DNA of 64,000 bases from Nostoc sp. TH1S01 (GTDB lineage: Bacteria; Cyanobacteriota; Cyanobacteriia; Cyanobacteriales; Nostocaceae). The stretch lies in NCBI GenBank assembly GCA_018993265.1, contig JAGKSW010000071.1, forward strand, positions 21,270-85,269, in the 5' to 3' direction. The position numbers were made by a program, and so were the translations under genes. A model generated the notes under the pieces. The model ran no database searches, had not been told where the DNA came from, and was given only the letters and a program-made list of their open reading frames with translations. This document shows, one piece after another, positions 1 to 9,700 of the stretch; position 1 is the stretch's first letter, and every line of letters starts with the position of its first letter.

Positions 1-474
1 AAACATACACGCGGCGCACTTTACGTTCATGTTTCCGCCCTCGCCGCCCTCGATCCCTTACTCCGCATTTACGAAGGTTGCGCTAGCCGTACCATTGGGC
101 GTGTTGATGGGGCTACACTCATCAAATATTGCTTTGACCAACCGCAAATATCTTACTTATTTTATCCGGACTTCGACACAGACCCGCATCCAGCCTTAAA
201 AGCCAGCATCACAATTGACTTAAAAACTTTGTATGTCACTCACCGAGATTATGCAAATCGGGCAAATCCGCCTGTTCTGCACCGTAAAGAAACTTTTGTT
301 ATGCCTACCTATCCCCAATACGAAGAATTTGCTAAACTTACCCAACAAGAACAGGAATTAGGTTTACTCAAGCAAAAAAGTGATATTGGTACGCGTGAAG
401 GTTGGTTAAAATGTCTGGCTGATCATGGAGTAGAAATTAGAGGACATCAAGTTTATCAGGTTAAGAAAGATTAA
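1..474 (+). CDS. DNA phosphorothioation-associated putative methyltransferase, C-terminal part (5' truncated by window edge)
   Basis: The frame is open from the first base to a TAA stop at 472-474, so this is the C-terminal 157 or so residues of a gene that begins before the window. I recognise the text (ALYVHVSAL, LLRIYEGCASR, SYLFYPDFDTDPHPAL, NPPVLHRKETFV) as the end of the family found beside dnd genes and annotated as a DNA phosphorothioation-associated putative methyltransferase. The SAM-binding half, which would carry the catalytic motif, is not in view. An internal ATG at 229 is not the real start because the homologous protein clearly continues upstream. Family assignment is from memory of conserved residues; dnd genes themselves would lie to the left, if present. 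Confidence 0.72.
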   Translation, partial: KHTRGALYVHVSALAALDPLLRIYEGCASRTIGRVDGATLIKYCFDQPQISYLFYPDFDTDPHPALKASITIDLKTLYVTHRDYANRANPPVLHRKETFVMPTYPQYEEFAKLTQQEQELGLLKQKSDIGTREGWLKCLADHGVEIRGHQVYQVKKD

Positions 475-658
475 CTCAGGCTAAATATTCTGGAACGACA
501 CCAGTTGATTGTTTTCAGCATTTCCGGCATTGAGGAAGAGACAAAATAGGATATAGCGATCGCTTCCACACCAGAATTATCCGAAAATTGGCTTTGACAT
601 GATGACCAAACCCTGGAAGTGAGCATACAATTCAAGGGTTTATTAGGAGATAGTTATC

Positions 659-1120
659 ATGGGTGAATCCAAACGTAGAAAACAGCAAGATTCCAACTAC
701 GGCAAAGTTAAGAATCCTGTCAAAAAGTTGATGAAAATTTTCTGCCCATTTTTTGAGGATTACGATAATTTGTCTAATCTTGATTCTGATGCTATCTCGT
801 TGATGATAGCTAAGGAAGGGTATAAAGAAACAGGCTTGAGAGGAATAATTTTAAAAGGATACCTAGCTGAACATTTAGTCAAAGATTATCCTCCTGAATC
901 TGAAGTTATAGAAGGCTTCAAACAACATGGAAATATTTATGTTACTTCAACCTTAGCTTTAAGTTATCTAGAAAATGCTGTTAATAAACAGGCAAATCTG
1001 AAAAATTTCGATACGTATAACCCATCAGATGAATTTATCCGTATTGAAAGTGACCCTAAAGAATACCACATCAATTTGGTAAAAGTATCACAACATCCTC
1101 AGAGAGTAGGTGATATTTAA
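659..1120 (+). CDS. hypothetical protein, 153 aa
   Basis: Complete reading frame starting at ATG 659, with an AGGAG-like ribosome site (taggag at about 643-648) at a good distance. The N-terminus MGESKRRKQ resembles short basic openings seen on several small cyanobacterial proteins, but I do not recognise the rest. The protein is soluble-looking: no signal peptide, no membrane segment, a basic first 30 residues, and mixed alpha/beta composition after that. It stands alone between the phosphorothioation-linked gene and a repeat-filled spacer. No function can be proposed. Confidence 0.6.
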   Translation: MGESKRRKQQDSNYGKVKNPVKKLMKIFCPFFEDYDNLSNLDSDAISLMIAKEGYKETGLRGIILKGYLAEHLVKDYPPESEVIEGFKQHGNIYVTSTLALSYLENAVNKQANLKNFDTYNPSDEFIRIESDPKEYHINLVKVSQHPQRVGDI

Positions 1121-1125
1121 TCATG

Positions 1126-1235
1126 TATAGGAACCTGATTTGATTACTGAATATACTTGTGTATGCAGGTAACAGCAAAAAAGATAGTTAGAAGCATACT
1201 GATTTTTTTCAAATATCAAATATAGCAATCCTACA
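1126..1235. repeat. MITE-like dispersed element, copy 1 (about 110 bp)
   Basis: The left end reads TATAGGAAcctGATTTGATTa and the right end TTTCAAATATCAAATATAGC followed by AATCCTACA, an imperfect terminal inverted repeat. The same ends and interior words recur at 10996-11116 (opposite orientation), 27936-28064 and 58950-59057. No coding capacity. The interior of this copy has drifted most. Confidence 0.6.
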
Positions 1236-1260
1236 TAAGTTGTAAAAATTGAGAGGCTCA

Positions 1261-1291
1261 GATCCCCGACTTCTCAAAGAAGTCGGGGATC
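1261..1291. repeat. CCCCGACTTCTT hairpin, copy 1
   Basis: Near-perfect inverted repeat: GATCCCCGACTTCT, short loop, AGAAGTCGGGGATC. The same hairpin core recurs at 10074-10102, 21548-21580 and 27754-27794. As RNA it would fold into a strong stem and could end transcription, but no T-run follows directly. It lies in the 307-bp spacer 1121-1427, which otherwise holds only the MITE-like element. Confidence 0.75.
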
Positions 1292-1427
1292 TTGTTGTTC
1301 ACAAATGATTTATGACTGCTATATAGGTAAGAAAATTTATGAATGCTCAAATCTATGTAGTAACTAGGTTTATACTCAGCAGAATGGAGATTACGAATTG
1401 AACTAAGTCAGAAGGAATATCGAAACG

Positions 1428-2939
1428 ATGAGAGAAATCCAAGCACTACGCCAAGCCGTCCAAAGTCGCAAAATGGGGGCTTTGTTATTGCTGGGTTTTG
1501 CATCTGGGTTGCCTTTGTTCTTAACTAGTAGAACATTGCAACTGTGGATGCAAGATGCCAAGGTTGATATCGGCAAAATTACTTTATTTGGTTTATTGGC
1601 TTTGCCCTATTCTCTCAAATTTTTGTGGTCGCCATTACTAGATAGGTTTGTACCGCCATTTTTGGGAGCGAGACGGGGGTGGTTAATTTTAACTCAAGTT
1701 GGGTTAGCAATTGCGATCGCCACTCTTGCCCTACAACAACCTTCCCAAAGTGACCAAGTATTACAAATTCTAGCCATCAACTGTTTAATTATCACCTTTT
1801 TAAGTGCAACCCAAGACATCGCTGGCGATGCCTACCGTACGGACATCTTAAACCCGCTAGAAGCAGAAGCAGGTGCATCTGTTTGGGTACTTGGCTATCG
1901 CGTTGCGTTGTTTGTTACTAGTTCCCTAGCCTTGGTATTAGCCGATCGCCTGCCTTGGAATGGTGTTTACTTATTCATGGCGGCTTTAATGGCAGGAAGT
2001 ATACTTGTAACTTTATCAGCACCCAGAGAACCACAGGTAAGCAACCACCGAGAAACTGCACCTTTATCTGCCAAAGATGTGATATTTGTTCTGTTTATAA
2101 CTGCTTTGGTAGCTGGCTTACTTGGAGGAGTTTTTATTGGCTATATTGCTTTGCCTGTATTTTATTGGCTATTAGCAGGCTTGATTGTCACTTGGATAGT
2201 TTCATCCTTATTATTACCTGATGAGTTACTTGGTGAAGCTCAAGAAAATCAAGCCCCACAAAATTTACAACAAGCGATTTTTCTGCCTTTTAAAGAATTC
2301 TTTCATCGCTTTGGCTGGGTGCAAGCGGGTCTAATTTTGATATTTATCATCCTTTATAAACTGGGTGATTCTTTAGTAGGTATTACTGCAAATTTATTTT
2401 TGCGGGAAATCAACTTTACAAAAACCGAAATTGGCGCAATTCAAGCCGGAATTGGCTTTCTTGCCACGACTGTTGGCGTATTAGCGGGTGGCGTAATATT
2501 AAGCAAAATTCATATTAATCGGGGTTTATGGATATTTGGCATACTGCAATTATTGAGTAACTTGGGTTATTATGCTTTAGCTGTTGCTGGCAAAAACTAC
2601 TCGTTATTAATCTTGGCAGTAAATATCGAAAACTTTAGTGCCGGATTAGTCACAGTTGCTACAGTGGCATTTTTAATGAACCTCTGCAATCACCGTTTTA
2701 CAACCACACAATTTGCTTTATTTTCTAGCTTAATGGCGATTAGTAGAGATGTTCTTTCTGCACCCGCAGGCGATTGGGCAAAAGCCACAGGCTGGCCGGT
2801 GTTTTTCTTGTTCACCCTAGTAGCAGCCTTACCAGGATTGTTACTTTTACCTTTTGTTGCTCCCTGGAATCAAAAGCCAGTGGTAATATCTAGACCAGGA
2901 CTAGAGGAAGAAGATGAGGATGTATGGGAAGCCAAGTAA
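1428..2939 (+). CDS. AmpG-like MFS transporter
   Basis: 503-residue polytopic membrane protein with about 12-14 hydrophobic segments. The opening (GFASGLPLFLTSRTLQLWM, then ALPYSLKFLWSPLLDR, GARRGWLILTQ, ATQDIAGDAYRTDIL) matches the AmpG muropeptide-permease family of the major facilitator superfamily, which imports anhydro-muropeptides from cell-wall turnover in proteobacteria. In cyanobacteria the substrate is not established, so I give no gene symbol. The start ATG 1428 follows a weak AAGGAA at about 1412. The next gene overlaps its last 16 bases, suggesting co-transcription. The acidic tail (EEEDEDVWEAK) is cytoplasmic by prediction. Confidence 0.85.
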   Translation: MREIQALRQAVQSRKMGALLLLGFASGLPLFLTSRTLQLWMQDAKVDIGKITLFGLLALPYSLKFLWSPLLDRFVPPFLGARRGWLILTQVGLAIAIATLALQQPSQSDQVLQILAINCLIITFLSATQDIAGDAYRTDILNPLEAEAGASVWVLGYRVALFVTSSLALVLADRLPWNGVYLFMAALMAGSILVTLSAPREPQVSNHRETAPLSAKDVIFVLFITALVAGLLGGVFIGYIALPVFYWLLAGLIVTWIVSSLLLPDELLGEAQENQAPQNLQQAIFLPFKEFFHRFGWVQAGLILIFIILYKLGDSLVGITANLFLREINFTKTEIGAIQAGIGFLATTVGVLAGGVILSKIHINRGLWIFGILQLLSNLGYYALAVAGKNYSLLILAVNIENFSAGLVTVATVAFLMNLCNHRFTTTQFALFSSLMAISRDVLSAPAGDWAKATGWPVFFLFTLVAALPGLLLLPFVAPWNQKPVVISRPGLEEEDEDVWEAK

Positions 2940-3328
2940 TTGTTGTTATTGGTACATTTATTCTTTTACTTACGGGCTTGTTACTTGGCTATGTCCTGTC
3001 ACAGTTAGTACTTGGCTTCTTGACTTTTAATCTCTTTACTTTTTTTGGTACACTCAGCCTGATTGTAATTTTCGGCACACTTTATTACGTTCTATTTTGG
3101 CAGTTGCGCCGAGAACAGTCTCAAGTTGTGCCGGAAAGTATGTCCGTAACAGAGATTAACGATCGCATCACCGATAATCAACTCAAAAACAGGCTGATTG
3201 CTAAGTTAGATGGTGATACCGCCACCGCCGAACGCTTAATTGAGCAAGCAAAACAAAATTATCCAGGTATGTCAGAAAGTTGGTATTGGGAACGAGTCAT
3301 TGATGATTTGGAACGTGATCAGCGTTAA
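2924..3328 (+). CDS. two-TM membrane protein of unknown function
   Basis: 134 residues. Two hydrophobic segments (about 5-27 and 34-60) are followed by a soluble, charged C-terminal half containing a probable helical pair (residues 75-130). The ATG at 2924 overlaps the end of the AmpG-like gene by 16 bases, so translational coupling is likely. I do not recognise the family. A role linked to the upstream permease is only an inference from the overlap. Confidence 0.65.
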   Translation: MGSQVIVVIGTFILLLTGLLLGYVLSQLVLGFLTFNLFTFFGTLSLIVIFGTLYYVLFWQLRREQSQVVPESMSVTEINDRITDNQLKNRLIAKLDGDTATAERLIEQAKQNYPGMSESWYWERVIDDLERDQR

Positions 3329-3340
3329 GGTTAAAGAAGA

Positions 3341-3423
3341 GAGGCTAGAGGTTAGAGGCTAGGGGCTAGGGGCAGGGGAAAATGCTTCAACTCAGCACTC
3401 AGCACTAAACACTCAGCACTCAG
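3341..3423. repeat. STRR tracts (GAGGCTA and CACTCAG heptamers)
   Basis: Two heptamer tracts lie back to back: GAGGCTA/GGGGCTA-type units at 3341-3378 and CACTCAG-type units at 3389-3423. They fill the spacer between the two-TM gene and the next small gene. Such short tandemly repeated heptamers are typical of heterocystous cyanobacteria. Confidence 0.8.
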
Positions 3424-3454
3424 TTTCTTTCTTTTGACTTTTGACTTACTAAAT

Positions 3455-3634
3455 ATGGCTATATTTCGTCAATACATCGCCCCACTACTAGTAGTTTTAG
3501 TATTTATCGTTGCCTTAGTGGCAGTCAGCGCCCGTATCTTTTTGCCTGCTGATATGGCAGCACCCGCACCCATTGAAGAAACTGGGGTAATTTTGCCAGC
3601 TACAGCTATGGATTTATTAACCTTTAGCAAATAA
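3455..3634 (+). CDS. small single-TM membrane protein, 59 aa
   Basis: Begins at ATG 3455 (MAIFRQYIAP); the frame stays open a little further upstream to a TTG inside repeat-like DNA, which I reject as a start. Residues 8-30 form one hydrophobic membrane segment, followed by a short Pro/Ala-rich tail. The stop at 3634 is one base from the GTG start of the acetyltransferase gene, so the two are probably one transcript. I do not recognise a family; the frame looks real because of its tight packing with the next gene. Confidence 0.55.
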   Translation: MAIFRQYIAPLLVVLVFIVALVAVSARIFLPADMAAPAPIEETGVILPATAMDLLTFSK

Positions 3635-3635
3635 A

Positions 3636-4217
3636 GTGTCTGAGCAACTACTACCAGGGTATTTAATTCGTCGCGGCTCAACATTAGAGCGATCGCTCCT
3701 AGTCAAGTTCATGCAACTTACATACCAGGAGCGATTTCCCCAGCAAGATTTTGCCCACCTCGCCCGCACAGTTGAGCAATATTTGTCCAAAGATACGCCC
3801 TTGTGGTGGGTGGATGTGGAAGAGGCAGGGCAGGGGGGCAGAGGAGCAGAGGCGCAGGGGAGCAGGGGGGCAGGGGAAGTAAATAGCTTTGATTCTCCCT
3901 CGCCTACCTTGTCCCCTCCATCCCCCGTTGCCTGCCTTTGGGTGGGAAATGCTATAGATCAAGTAATTGGCGATCGCCATGCTCACATTTTTTTGCTTTA
4001 CGTCGTTCCAGAACATCGACGACGGGGTATTGGTAAAGCTTTAATGCAGTATGTAGAACAATGGGCAATTAAACGAGGCGATAAACAAATCGGTTTACAA
4101 GTCTTTGAATCCAATCAACCCGCTTTAAATCTCTACAATCAACTGGGTTATCAAACTCAATCTTTGTGGATGCTGAAAGAACTGTCAGGTTATTTCGTTG
4201 GTGACAGCCATGAGTAG
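3636..4217 (+). CDS. GNAT-family N-acetyltransferase (RimI-like) with in-frame repeat insertion
   Basis: GTG start at 3636, 193 residues. The C-terminal part carries the GNAT acetyl-CoA signature: VVPEHRRRGIGKALM (the R/Q-x-x-G-x-G/A loop) followed by ESNQPALNLYNQLGY, both typical of RimI-like enzymes that acetylate amino groups on proteins or small molecules. Residues about 64-97 (nt 3825-3925) are Gly/Arg/Ala then Ser/Pro rich and are encoded by GGGGCAG/AGGCGCAG-type repetitive DNA, unlike the flanking sequence. The core GNAT beta-strands resume at CLWVGNAID. I infer an in-frame repeat insertion in a surface loop. The stop overlaps the next start by eight bases. Confidence 0.82.
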   Translation: MSEQLLPGYLIRRGSTLERSLLVKFMQLTYQERFPQQDFAHLARTVEQYLSKDTPLWWVDVEEAGQGGRGAEAQGSRGAGEVNSFDSPSPTLSPPSPVACLWVGNAIDQVIGDRHAHIFLLYVVPEHRRRGIGKALMQYVEQWAIKRGDKQIGLQVFESNQPALNLYNQLGYQTQSLWMLKELSGYFVGDSHE

Positions 4218-4845
4218 CAGTTTTGCGATTGCACAAGCATTTACTACATTTCGCCAAGTTGAGGAAAAACTGGGATTAAGTCTCAGCGAAGATAGTGAGT
4301 TTTTTAGTGAATGGATGGTTGAGTTACCTGCTTTGAGCGAAGTAGAACAGATGCGCTTAGACCAAGTTCGGCGTAATTATCTTTATCAAGTTTCCGATGG
4401 CATTCTCCTCGAAGAAACTATCAAAATGGTAGTGCTGTCACCATTGCTAGAACTCGCTGGGTTTTATCAGGCTCCATATAAATTTAGAGCCGAAGTACCT
4501 GTTGAGATTGCCGTGTTAGGGGATGATGACGAGATATTGCGGGGGCGGATTGATGCGCTGATTCTGCAAGACAAACTCTGGATTGTGCTGATTGAATCGA
4601 AAAAAACGACCTTTGATTTAGAAATTGCTTTACCTCAAACATTGGCATACATGGCAGCAAATCCAAATCCTCATCAACCGCTTTATGGTATGATTGCCAA
4701 CGGCAGTAGTTATCTGTTTGTCAAAACATTGGGAAAACAATACGGAATTTCCGATTTATTAGCGACGCGATCGCAGTACCGTAACAATTTATTTACCGTG
4801 CTAAAAATTCTGAAACACTTGGGACAGTTAGTGATTGGTCAATAG
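4210..4845 (+). CDS. PD-(D/E)XK nuclease-like protein (restriction subunit R-like domain)
   Basis: 211 residues from ATG 4210, which overlaps the preceding stop (ATGAGTAG). A TTG at 4198 would add four residues but has nothing in its favour. The stretch GRIDALIL ... IVLIESKKT gives the D ... ExK pattern of the PD-(D/E)XK fold, and the protein resembles the small 'restriction endonuclease subunit R' type proteins common in cyanobacteria. There is no helicase domain and no adjacent methylase or specificity gene, so this is not a working type I system. Role unknown; nuclease activity is inferred. Confidence 0.7.
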   Translation: MSSSFAIAQAFTTFRQVEEKLGLSLSEDSEFFSEWMVELPALSEVEQMRLDQVRRNYLYQVSDGILLEETIKMVVLSPLLELAGFYQAPYKFRAEVPVEIAVLGDDDEILRGRIDALILQDKLWIVLIESKKTTFDLEIALPQTLAYMAANPNPHQPLYGMIANGSSYLFVKTLGKQYGISDLLATRSQYRNNLFTVLKILKHLGQLVIGQ

Positions 4846-5019
4846 TTAATAGTTCTTCTCTTTTCTAGTCCCTAACTCCTAGCCCCTAGCCTCTTTTTCC
4901 CAAACAAATCTAAATCATGTCGAACATAAAGTGTACAATAATCTAGCAAATACCTATCAGGCGCTGAATTATTGGCACGGGGGGTTATATTAAGATCCCA
5001 CTCGGCATCTAAATGACGT

Positions 5020-5778
5020 ATGTATGACGACGATGACCTAAGCCTACTCGATCCTGAAGTAGAGCTAGAAAGCCCTCTCGATAAAATGGAGCCACTAACT
5101 GCTGAGTCAGAAGTGGCTAAGCCCGATCCAGAAGTGATGTTAGCCCTTTTGGAAAATTCTCAACCGCAGCAGAGAATGCTGGCGGCGCGTGCTTTTTGTG
5201 ATATTGAGGATGAAAGGGCTACCCCGCTACTCATTCGCCTGTTAACAGATTCTTGCCTCTTAGTGCGAGTGAGTGCAGCCTATGGTATTGGTCGCAATCC
5301 TAGCCAAGAAGCGGTAGAACCGTTGATTGCCCAACTCAACCAAGATTGGAACGGCTATGTACGTAAAGGTGTGGTTTGGGCGTTGGGTAATTGCCGCGAT
5401 CGCCGTTGTCTAGCACCCCTGGCTGATGCTTTAAGAACAGACATTTCTGCCGTGCGTTTGTGGTCGGCTAGTGCTTTAGCCCAAATGGCAGACGTGGGTT
5501 ATGAAGCAGTTGTCGGGGCAATTCCCCCCTTAATTGAGGCTTTAGTTCAAGATCCAATTGCCGCAGTTCGGAGTAATAGCGCCTGGGCAATTGGACAGTT
5601 ATGCAAAGAACTGCCCTCTAATATTGTTTATGCCACAGCCATTGATGCTTTAATTCAAGCCTTTGCTGAAGACAAAGATTTAGGTGTACGAGAAGATGCC
5701 AAAGCCTCACTCTTAGGCGTAGGCGACCCTCGTGGTTTACAACTAATCGAAACTTTGGAACAAGAGGGATGGTTTTAA
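5020..5778 (+). CDS. HEAT-repeat protein (PBS-lyase-type repeats)
   Basis: 252 residues. After an acidic N-terminus (MYDDDDLSLLDPEVELESP) there are about five or six HEAT repeats of the phycobilisome-lyase kind, visible as repeated 'LI..L....VR..AA.ALG' units (LLIRLLTDSCLLVRVSAAYG, then VRKGVVWALG, VRLWSASALAQM and VRSNSAWAIGQL). Such proteins act as scaffolds; some attach bilins to phycobiliproteins, but no lyase partner (cpcE/cpcF pair) is nearby. Convergent with the cupin gene. A scaffold role is the safest reading. Confidence 0.8.
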   Translation: MYDDDDLSLLDPEVELESPLDKMEPLTAESEVAKPDPEVMLALLENSQPQQRMLAARAFCDIEDERATPLLIRLLTDSCLLVRVSAAYGIGRNPSQEAVEPLIAQLNQDWNGYVRKGVVWALGNCRDRRCLAPLADALRTDISAVRLWSASALAQMADVGYEAVVGAIPPLIEALVQDPIAAVRSNSAWAIGQLCKELPSNIVYATAIDALIQAFAEDKDLGVREDAKASLLGVGDPRGLQLIETLEQEGWF

Positions 5779-5781
5779 AGA

Positions 5782-5837
5782 AGTCAAAAGTCAAAAGTCA
5801 AAAGTTAAAAATAATTTTTGACCATTGACTTTTGACC
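5782..5837. terminator. AGTCAAA heptamer tract forming an inverted repeat between convergent genes
   Basis: AGTCAAA units (three and a partial) at 5782-5808 are complementary to TTTTTGACCATTGACTTTTGAC downstream, so the transcript would form a long A/U-rich stem. It sits exactly between the convergent HEAT-repeat and cupin genes and may end transcription from both sides. Confidence 0.5.
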
Positions 5838-5848
5838 ACTAACCAAAT

Positions 5849-6256
5849 TTACTTATTTTCGGATGCTGGTTTGATTAAGTTGAGGTCATAAGGACGCTCA
5901 ATATCATCCTCGCCTAAATACTCACCGTTTTGAATTTCCAAAATCACCAAGGGAATTAAACCGGGATTATCGACTTTATGTAATGTTGCAGCTGGAACGT
6001 AAGTTGATTCATTGCGGTTCAACAAAATTTCCGTCTCGCCACAAGTTACCTTGGCTACCCCAGAAACTACCACCCAATGTTCATTGCGATGGTAATGGAT
6101 TTGTGGTTTAATACCATGTCTGGGCTTAATTTCAACGCGACTAATTCTATAAGTATCTCCCTCTTCTATTACCTCTACGTTACCCCAGTATCTAGCACCT
6201 GAATGTGATGGCAATTCATTGCCATTAGATTGTTCGTTGTTATCATTTTGATTCAT
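5849..6256 (-). CDS. cupin-domain protein (mannose-6-phosphate isomerase type II-like)
   Basis: 135 residues from ATG at 6256; an upstream in-frame start at 6286 would add a hydrophobic decapeptide (MVVVWLSSLV) with no support. The cupin fold is shown by RHGIKPQIHYHRNEHWVVVSG (two His and the Glu/His of cupin motif 1) and PAATLHKVDNPG (motif 2). This pattern matches the C-terminal domain of GDP-mannose pyrophosphorylase/phosphomannose isomerase, here as a stand-alone protein. It could bind a sugar phosphate and a divalent metal. Sugar specificity is inferred, not seen. Confidence 0.8.
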   Translation of the reverse strand: MNQNDNNEQSNGNELPSHSGARYWGNVEVIEEGDTYRISRVEIKPRHGIKPQIHYHRNEHWVVVSGVAKVTCGETEILLNRNESTYVPAATLHKVDNPGLIPLVILEIQNGEYLGEDDIERPYDLNLIKPASENK

Positions 6257-6286
6257 AACCAAACTGCTCAACCAAACGACTACCAA

Positions 6287-6766
6287 TATTGTGAAGTAAT
6301 TTAGCCTACATTAGTTGATAATTTGCCATAATAACTGCGGATAGGTAGTTGAATATATAAACTAATCATCTAAGCCGCGCAGCCAAAACCTTATACCTTG
6401 TTTCCTATGCTTAGTTGCATATAGTTTGTCAGCAAATTTTATTCAATAAACTCTATAAATAGAATATTTTTGTGATTAACTTAGGGAGCTTAGCCTTCTT
6501 GTTATTGCTTTTTAAGCCAAAATAAGTTTACAAAATATGAATATTCACTTGTAAGTTAACCAATCCGATGTAATGCTAATGTGCAAGTTAATTACTGAAA
6601 TTTAAGCCTGAATTAAGTAAAAAATCATGCTTTTAATAGATAGCAAAATAAATTTCTTAATTATTAAATATTAATGACTGTCAATATTCTACTAAAACAT
6701 TTCATTTACTATCAAACAGGAATCTAATTCCTGTACAAAAAAGTTTGGGGAAGGTGAGGAGCAGCT
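6287..6766. other. AT-rich intergenic region, 480 bp
   Basis: Lies between the divergent cupin gene and the hybrid histidine kinase. It is AT-rich, has no reading frame with coding character, no heptamer tract and no strong hairpin. It must hold the promoters of both genes; I cannot assign them. Confidence 0.5.
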
Positions 6767-9700
6767 TTGACTGAAAACAAGAACTCATGGGAAGCCGAAC
6801 TCAGTGAGACAACGGAGTCAAGAGTTGGTAAGCAGGATTTAAAGTTGCCTGAATTGAAGCTGGCATTCGCTGAAAGTCTTCTGGAGAGCCTTACCGATGG
6901 TTTTTGGTGTCTGGATCGGGAATGGCGTTGCATCTACATGAATCATTGGCAAATGAATTTATTTGGTATTACCCAAGAGAATGTTTTAGGTGAAAATTTT
7001 TGGGAATTATTCCCGGAGACAGTTGACAGTATACTCTACACTCAATTGAATCAAGCAGTATTAGAACAAACACCTGTTAATTTTGAATATTTTCATCTCA
7101 AGTCGCAACGATGGTTGGAAAATCGCGTTTATCCATCGACGAATGGGATATATATTTTGAGCTTTGATATTACCGAAAAACAAGCTGTAATTAGCGAACA
7201 AACACAATGTATGAGCGATCGCCAACGCGAAGAACAACGCAAAGCGGCACGATATGCTGTTACTCGCGTTTTGGCTGAGGCGACAACTTTAGTTGAGGCT
7301 GTCCCAGCAATTTTGCAATCTTTGTGTGAAAGTCTAGGATGGCAATTAGGGGTAATTTGGCAAGTAGATGCTCACCAAAATGTTTTGCGTCACGTTAATA
7401 GCTGGCAATCCCGAAATAGCAATTTACAAGCATTCATTGCAGAAAATCAACAAACAACTTTTGCACTGGGAATTGGACTTCCTGGACGGATTTGGGCAAC
7501 TCATCAACCGACATGGATTGCTCAAATTAGTGAAGACAAAAATTTTACTAGAGCAGCAACAGCAATTCAAAGTGGTTTAAATACAGTTTTTGGATTTCCC
7601 ATTCTTTTAGGTGATGAGATGTTAGGGGTAATTGAATGCTTTAGCGATCGCATTCAAGAACCAGATGAAGATTTATTGCAAATGATGGCAACCATTGGTA
7701 GCCAGATTGGTCAATTCATGGAGCGCAAACGCACTGAAGCCGCGCTGCAAGAAAGCCAACAATTATTTCAAAGCTTTATGCAACATAGCCCGTTAACAGG
7801 TTTTATCAAGGATGAAACCGGACGATATATTTATGTAAACGCCAAAGTAGAAGAATTATTCAACTGGCAGCCAGCAGATTTATTAGGTAAAACAGATTTT
7901 GATTTATTTCCCTTTCCAGCCGCTCAACAGATTCATCATCATGATTTACAAGTCCTACATCATGAACGGCTGCTTCAGTATCTAGAAAAAGTGCAACTAG
8001 AGGATCGGGAATATCATTTTATGACCTTTAAATTTCCCTTCCAAGATGCTGGTGGTCGGAAGTTAGTGGCGGGGATGTCCATTGATATTAGCGATCGCAT
8101 CAAAACAGAAGTAGCATTAAGTGAAAGTGAAGAAAACTTACGTCTAGCATTACAAGCGGCTCGGATGGTTGCTTGGACTTGGGATGCTAAAACAGGGATA
8201 ATACATCGTTCTGCCAACGCTTGTGATGTTTTAGGATTGCTCCCGGAAATGCTGGTTGCATCAGGAGAAGAAGGTTGGAACTTGGTTCATCCTGATGATC
8301 TACAACAACACCAAGCCAAAGTCCAGGAAGCGATCGCTAATCAAGGTAACTATATATCAGAGTTTCGCCTCTTACGCCCAGACAACGGCGAAATCATTTG
8401 GGTGGAAGACCGAGGACAAGTCAACTGCGACCAAGCTGGGAACTTAATTGGTGTTAAAGGTGCATTGTTTAATGTTAGCGATGTCTACGACGAGCTTCGC
8501 TTACGTAAACAAGTAGAAACTACTTTACGCGAAAGGGAAGAACGCTTCTCTACGCTGTTCAACGGTATGGAAGACTGGATACTAGTTTATAATTTGACCA
8601 GTAATTTTCAACCAGGGCAATTGATTGAAGTCAACGAGCAAGCTTGTAAAAAGCTAGGCTATGACCGAGAAGAATTACTCTCAATGTCGGTGGCTCAAAT
8701 TATCGATTCATCCTTGATCAATCCTCAAGCTGGTATCGAAAGGCTGTTAACCGAAAAGCATATTGTGGTTGAATCAGTTCATATCACAAAAGACAGACAA
8801 CGGCTTCCGGTAGAAGTAAGTGCCACACTGTTTACACTAAACGGTTTGCCAACTGTGCAAGCAATTTGTCGAGATATCACAGAACGCAAGCAAGCAGAAA
8901 TAGAACGCGAAAAACTTTTAAAACAAGAACAGGCCGCCAGGGAAGAAGCAGAAACAGCCAACCGGATTAAAGATGAATTTTTAGCAGTCTTGTCCCATGA
9001 ATTGCGAACGCCTCTCAGTCCCATATTAGGATGGACACAATTGCTACGAAGCCGGAAGTTAGATCCTAAAGCAACAGAAAGAGCCTTGGTAACTATCGAG
9101 CGCAATGCGAAATTACAAACTCAACTAATTGAAGATTTATTAGATATTTCTCGGATTTTACGCGGCAAGCTAGTTTTAAATGTAGCAACAGTTAACCTGA
9201 ATACAATCATTGAAGCCGCCTTAGAAACGGTACGGTTGGCAGCAGAAGCTAAAAATATTCGTATTCAAACTTTATTTAGCCCTGATGTGGGGCATGTATG
9301 CGGTGATACTGGCAGACTTCAGCAGGTGGTGTGGAATTTGCTTTCCAACGCCGTCAAATTTACTCCTGATGGCGGACAAATCGAAGTTCGCTTAGAGCAA
9401 GTTGGTAAACAGGTACAAATTCAAGTTAAAGATACAGGTAAAGGTATTAGTCCTGAGTTCTTACCTTATGTATTTGAATATTTTCGCCAAGAGGATAGTA
9501 CCACGACGCGCAAATTTGGTGGCTTAGGGTTGGGACTGGCGATCGCCCGTCATATTACAGAACTGCATGGCGGTACAGTCAAAGTTGAAAGTCCCGGCGA
9601 AGGTTTAGGTGCAACATTCACTATTAAATTGCCTGTAATTGTCAATCATTTAGCACCCAGCCAAGATACTCAAACATCAGTGCAGAACCTCAATCTTAAC

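Noticed and set aside
229..474. Independent 81-aa gene at the left edge
   Set aside because: The frame is open to base 1 and the upstream residues belong to the same conserved protein, so it is a truncated larger gene.
4210..4845. Type I restriction system
   Set aside because: Only a small PD-(D/E)XK domain is present, without helicase, methylase or specificity genes.
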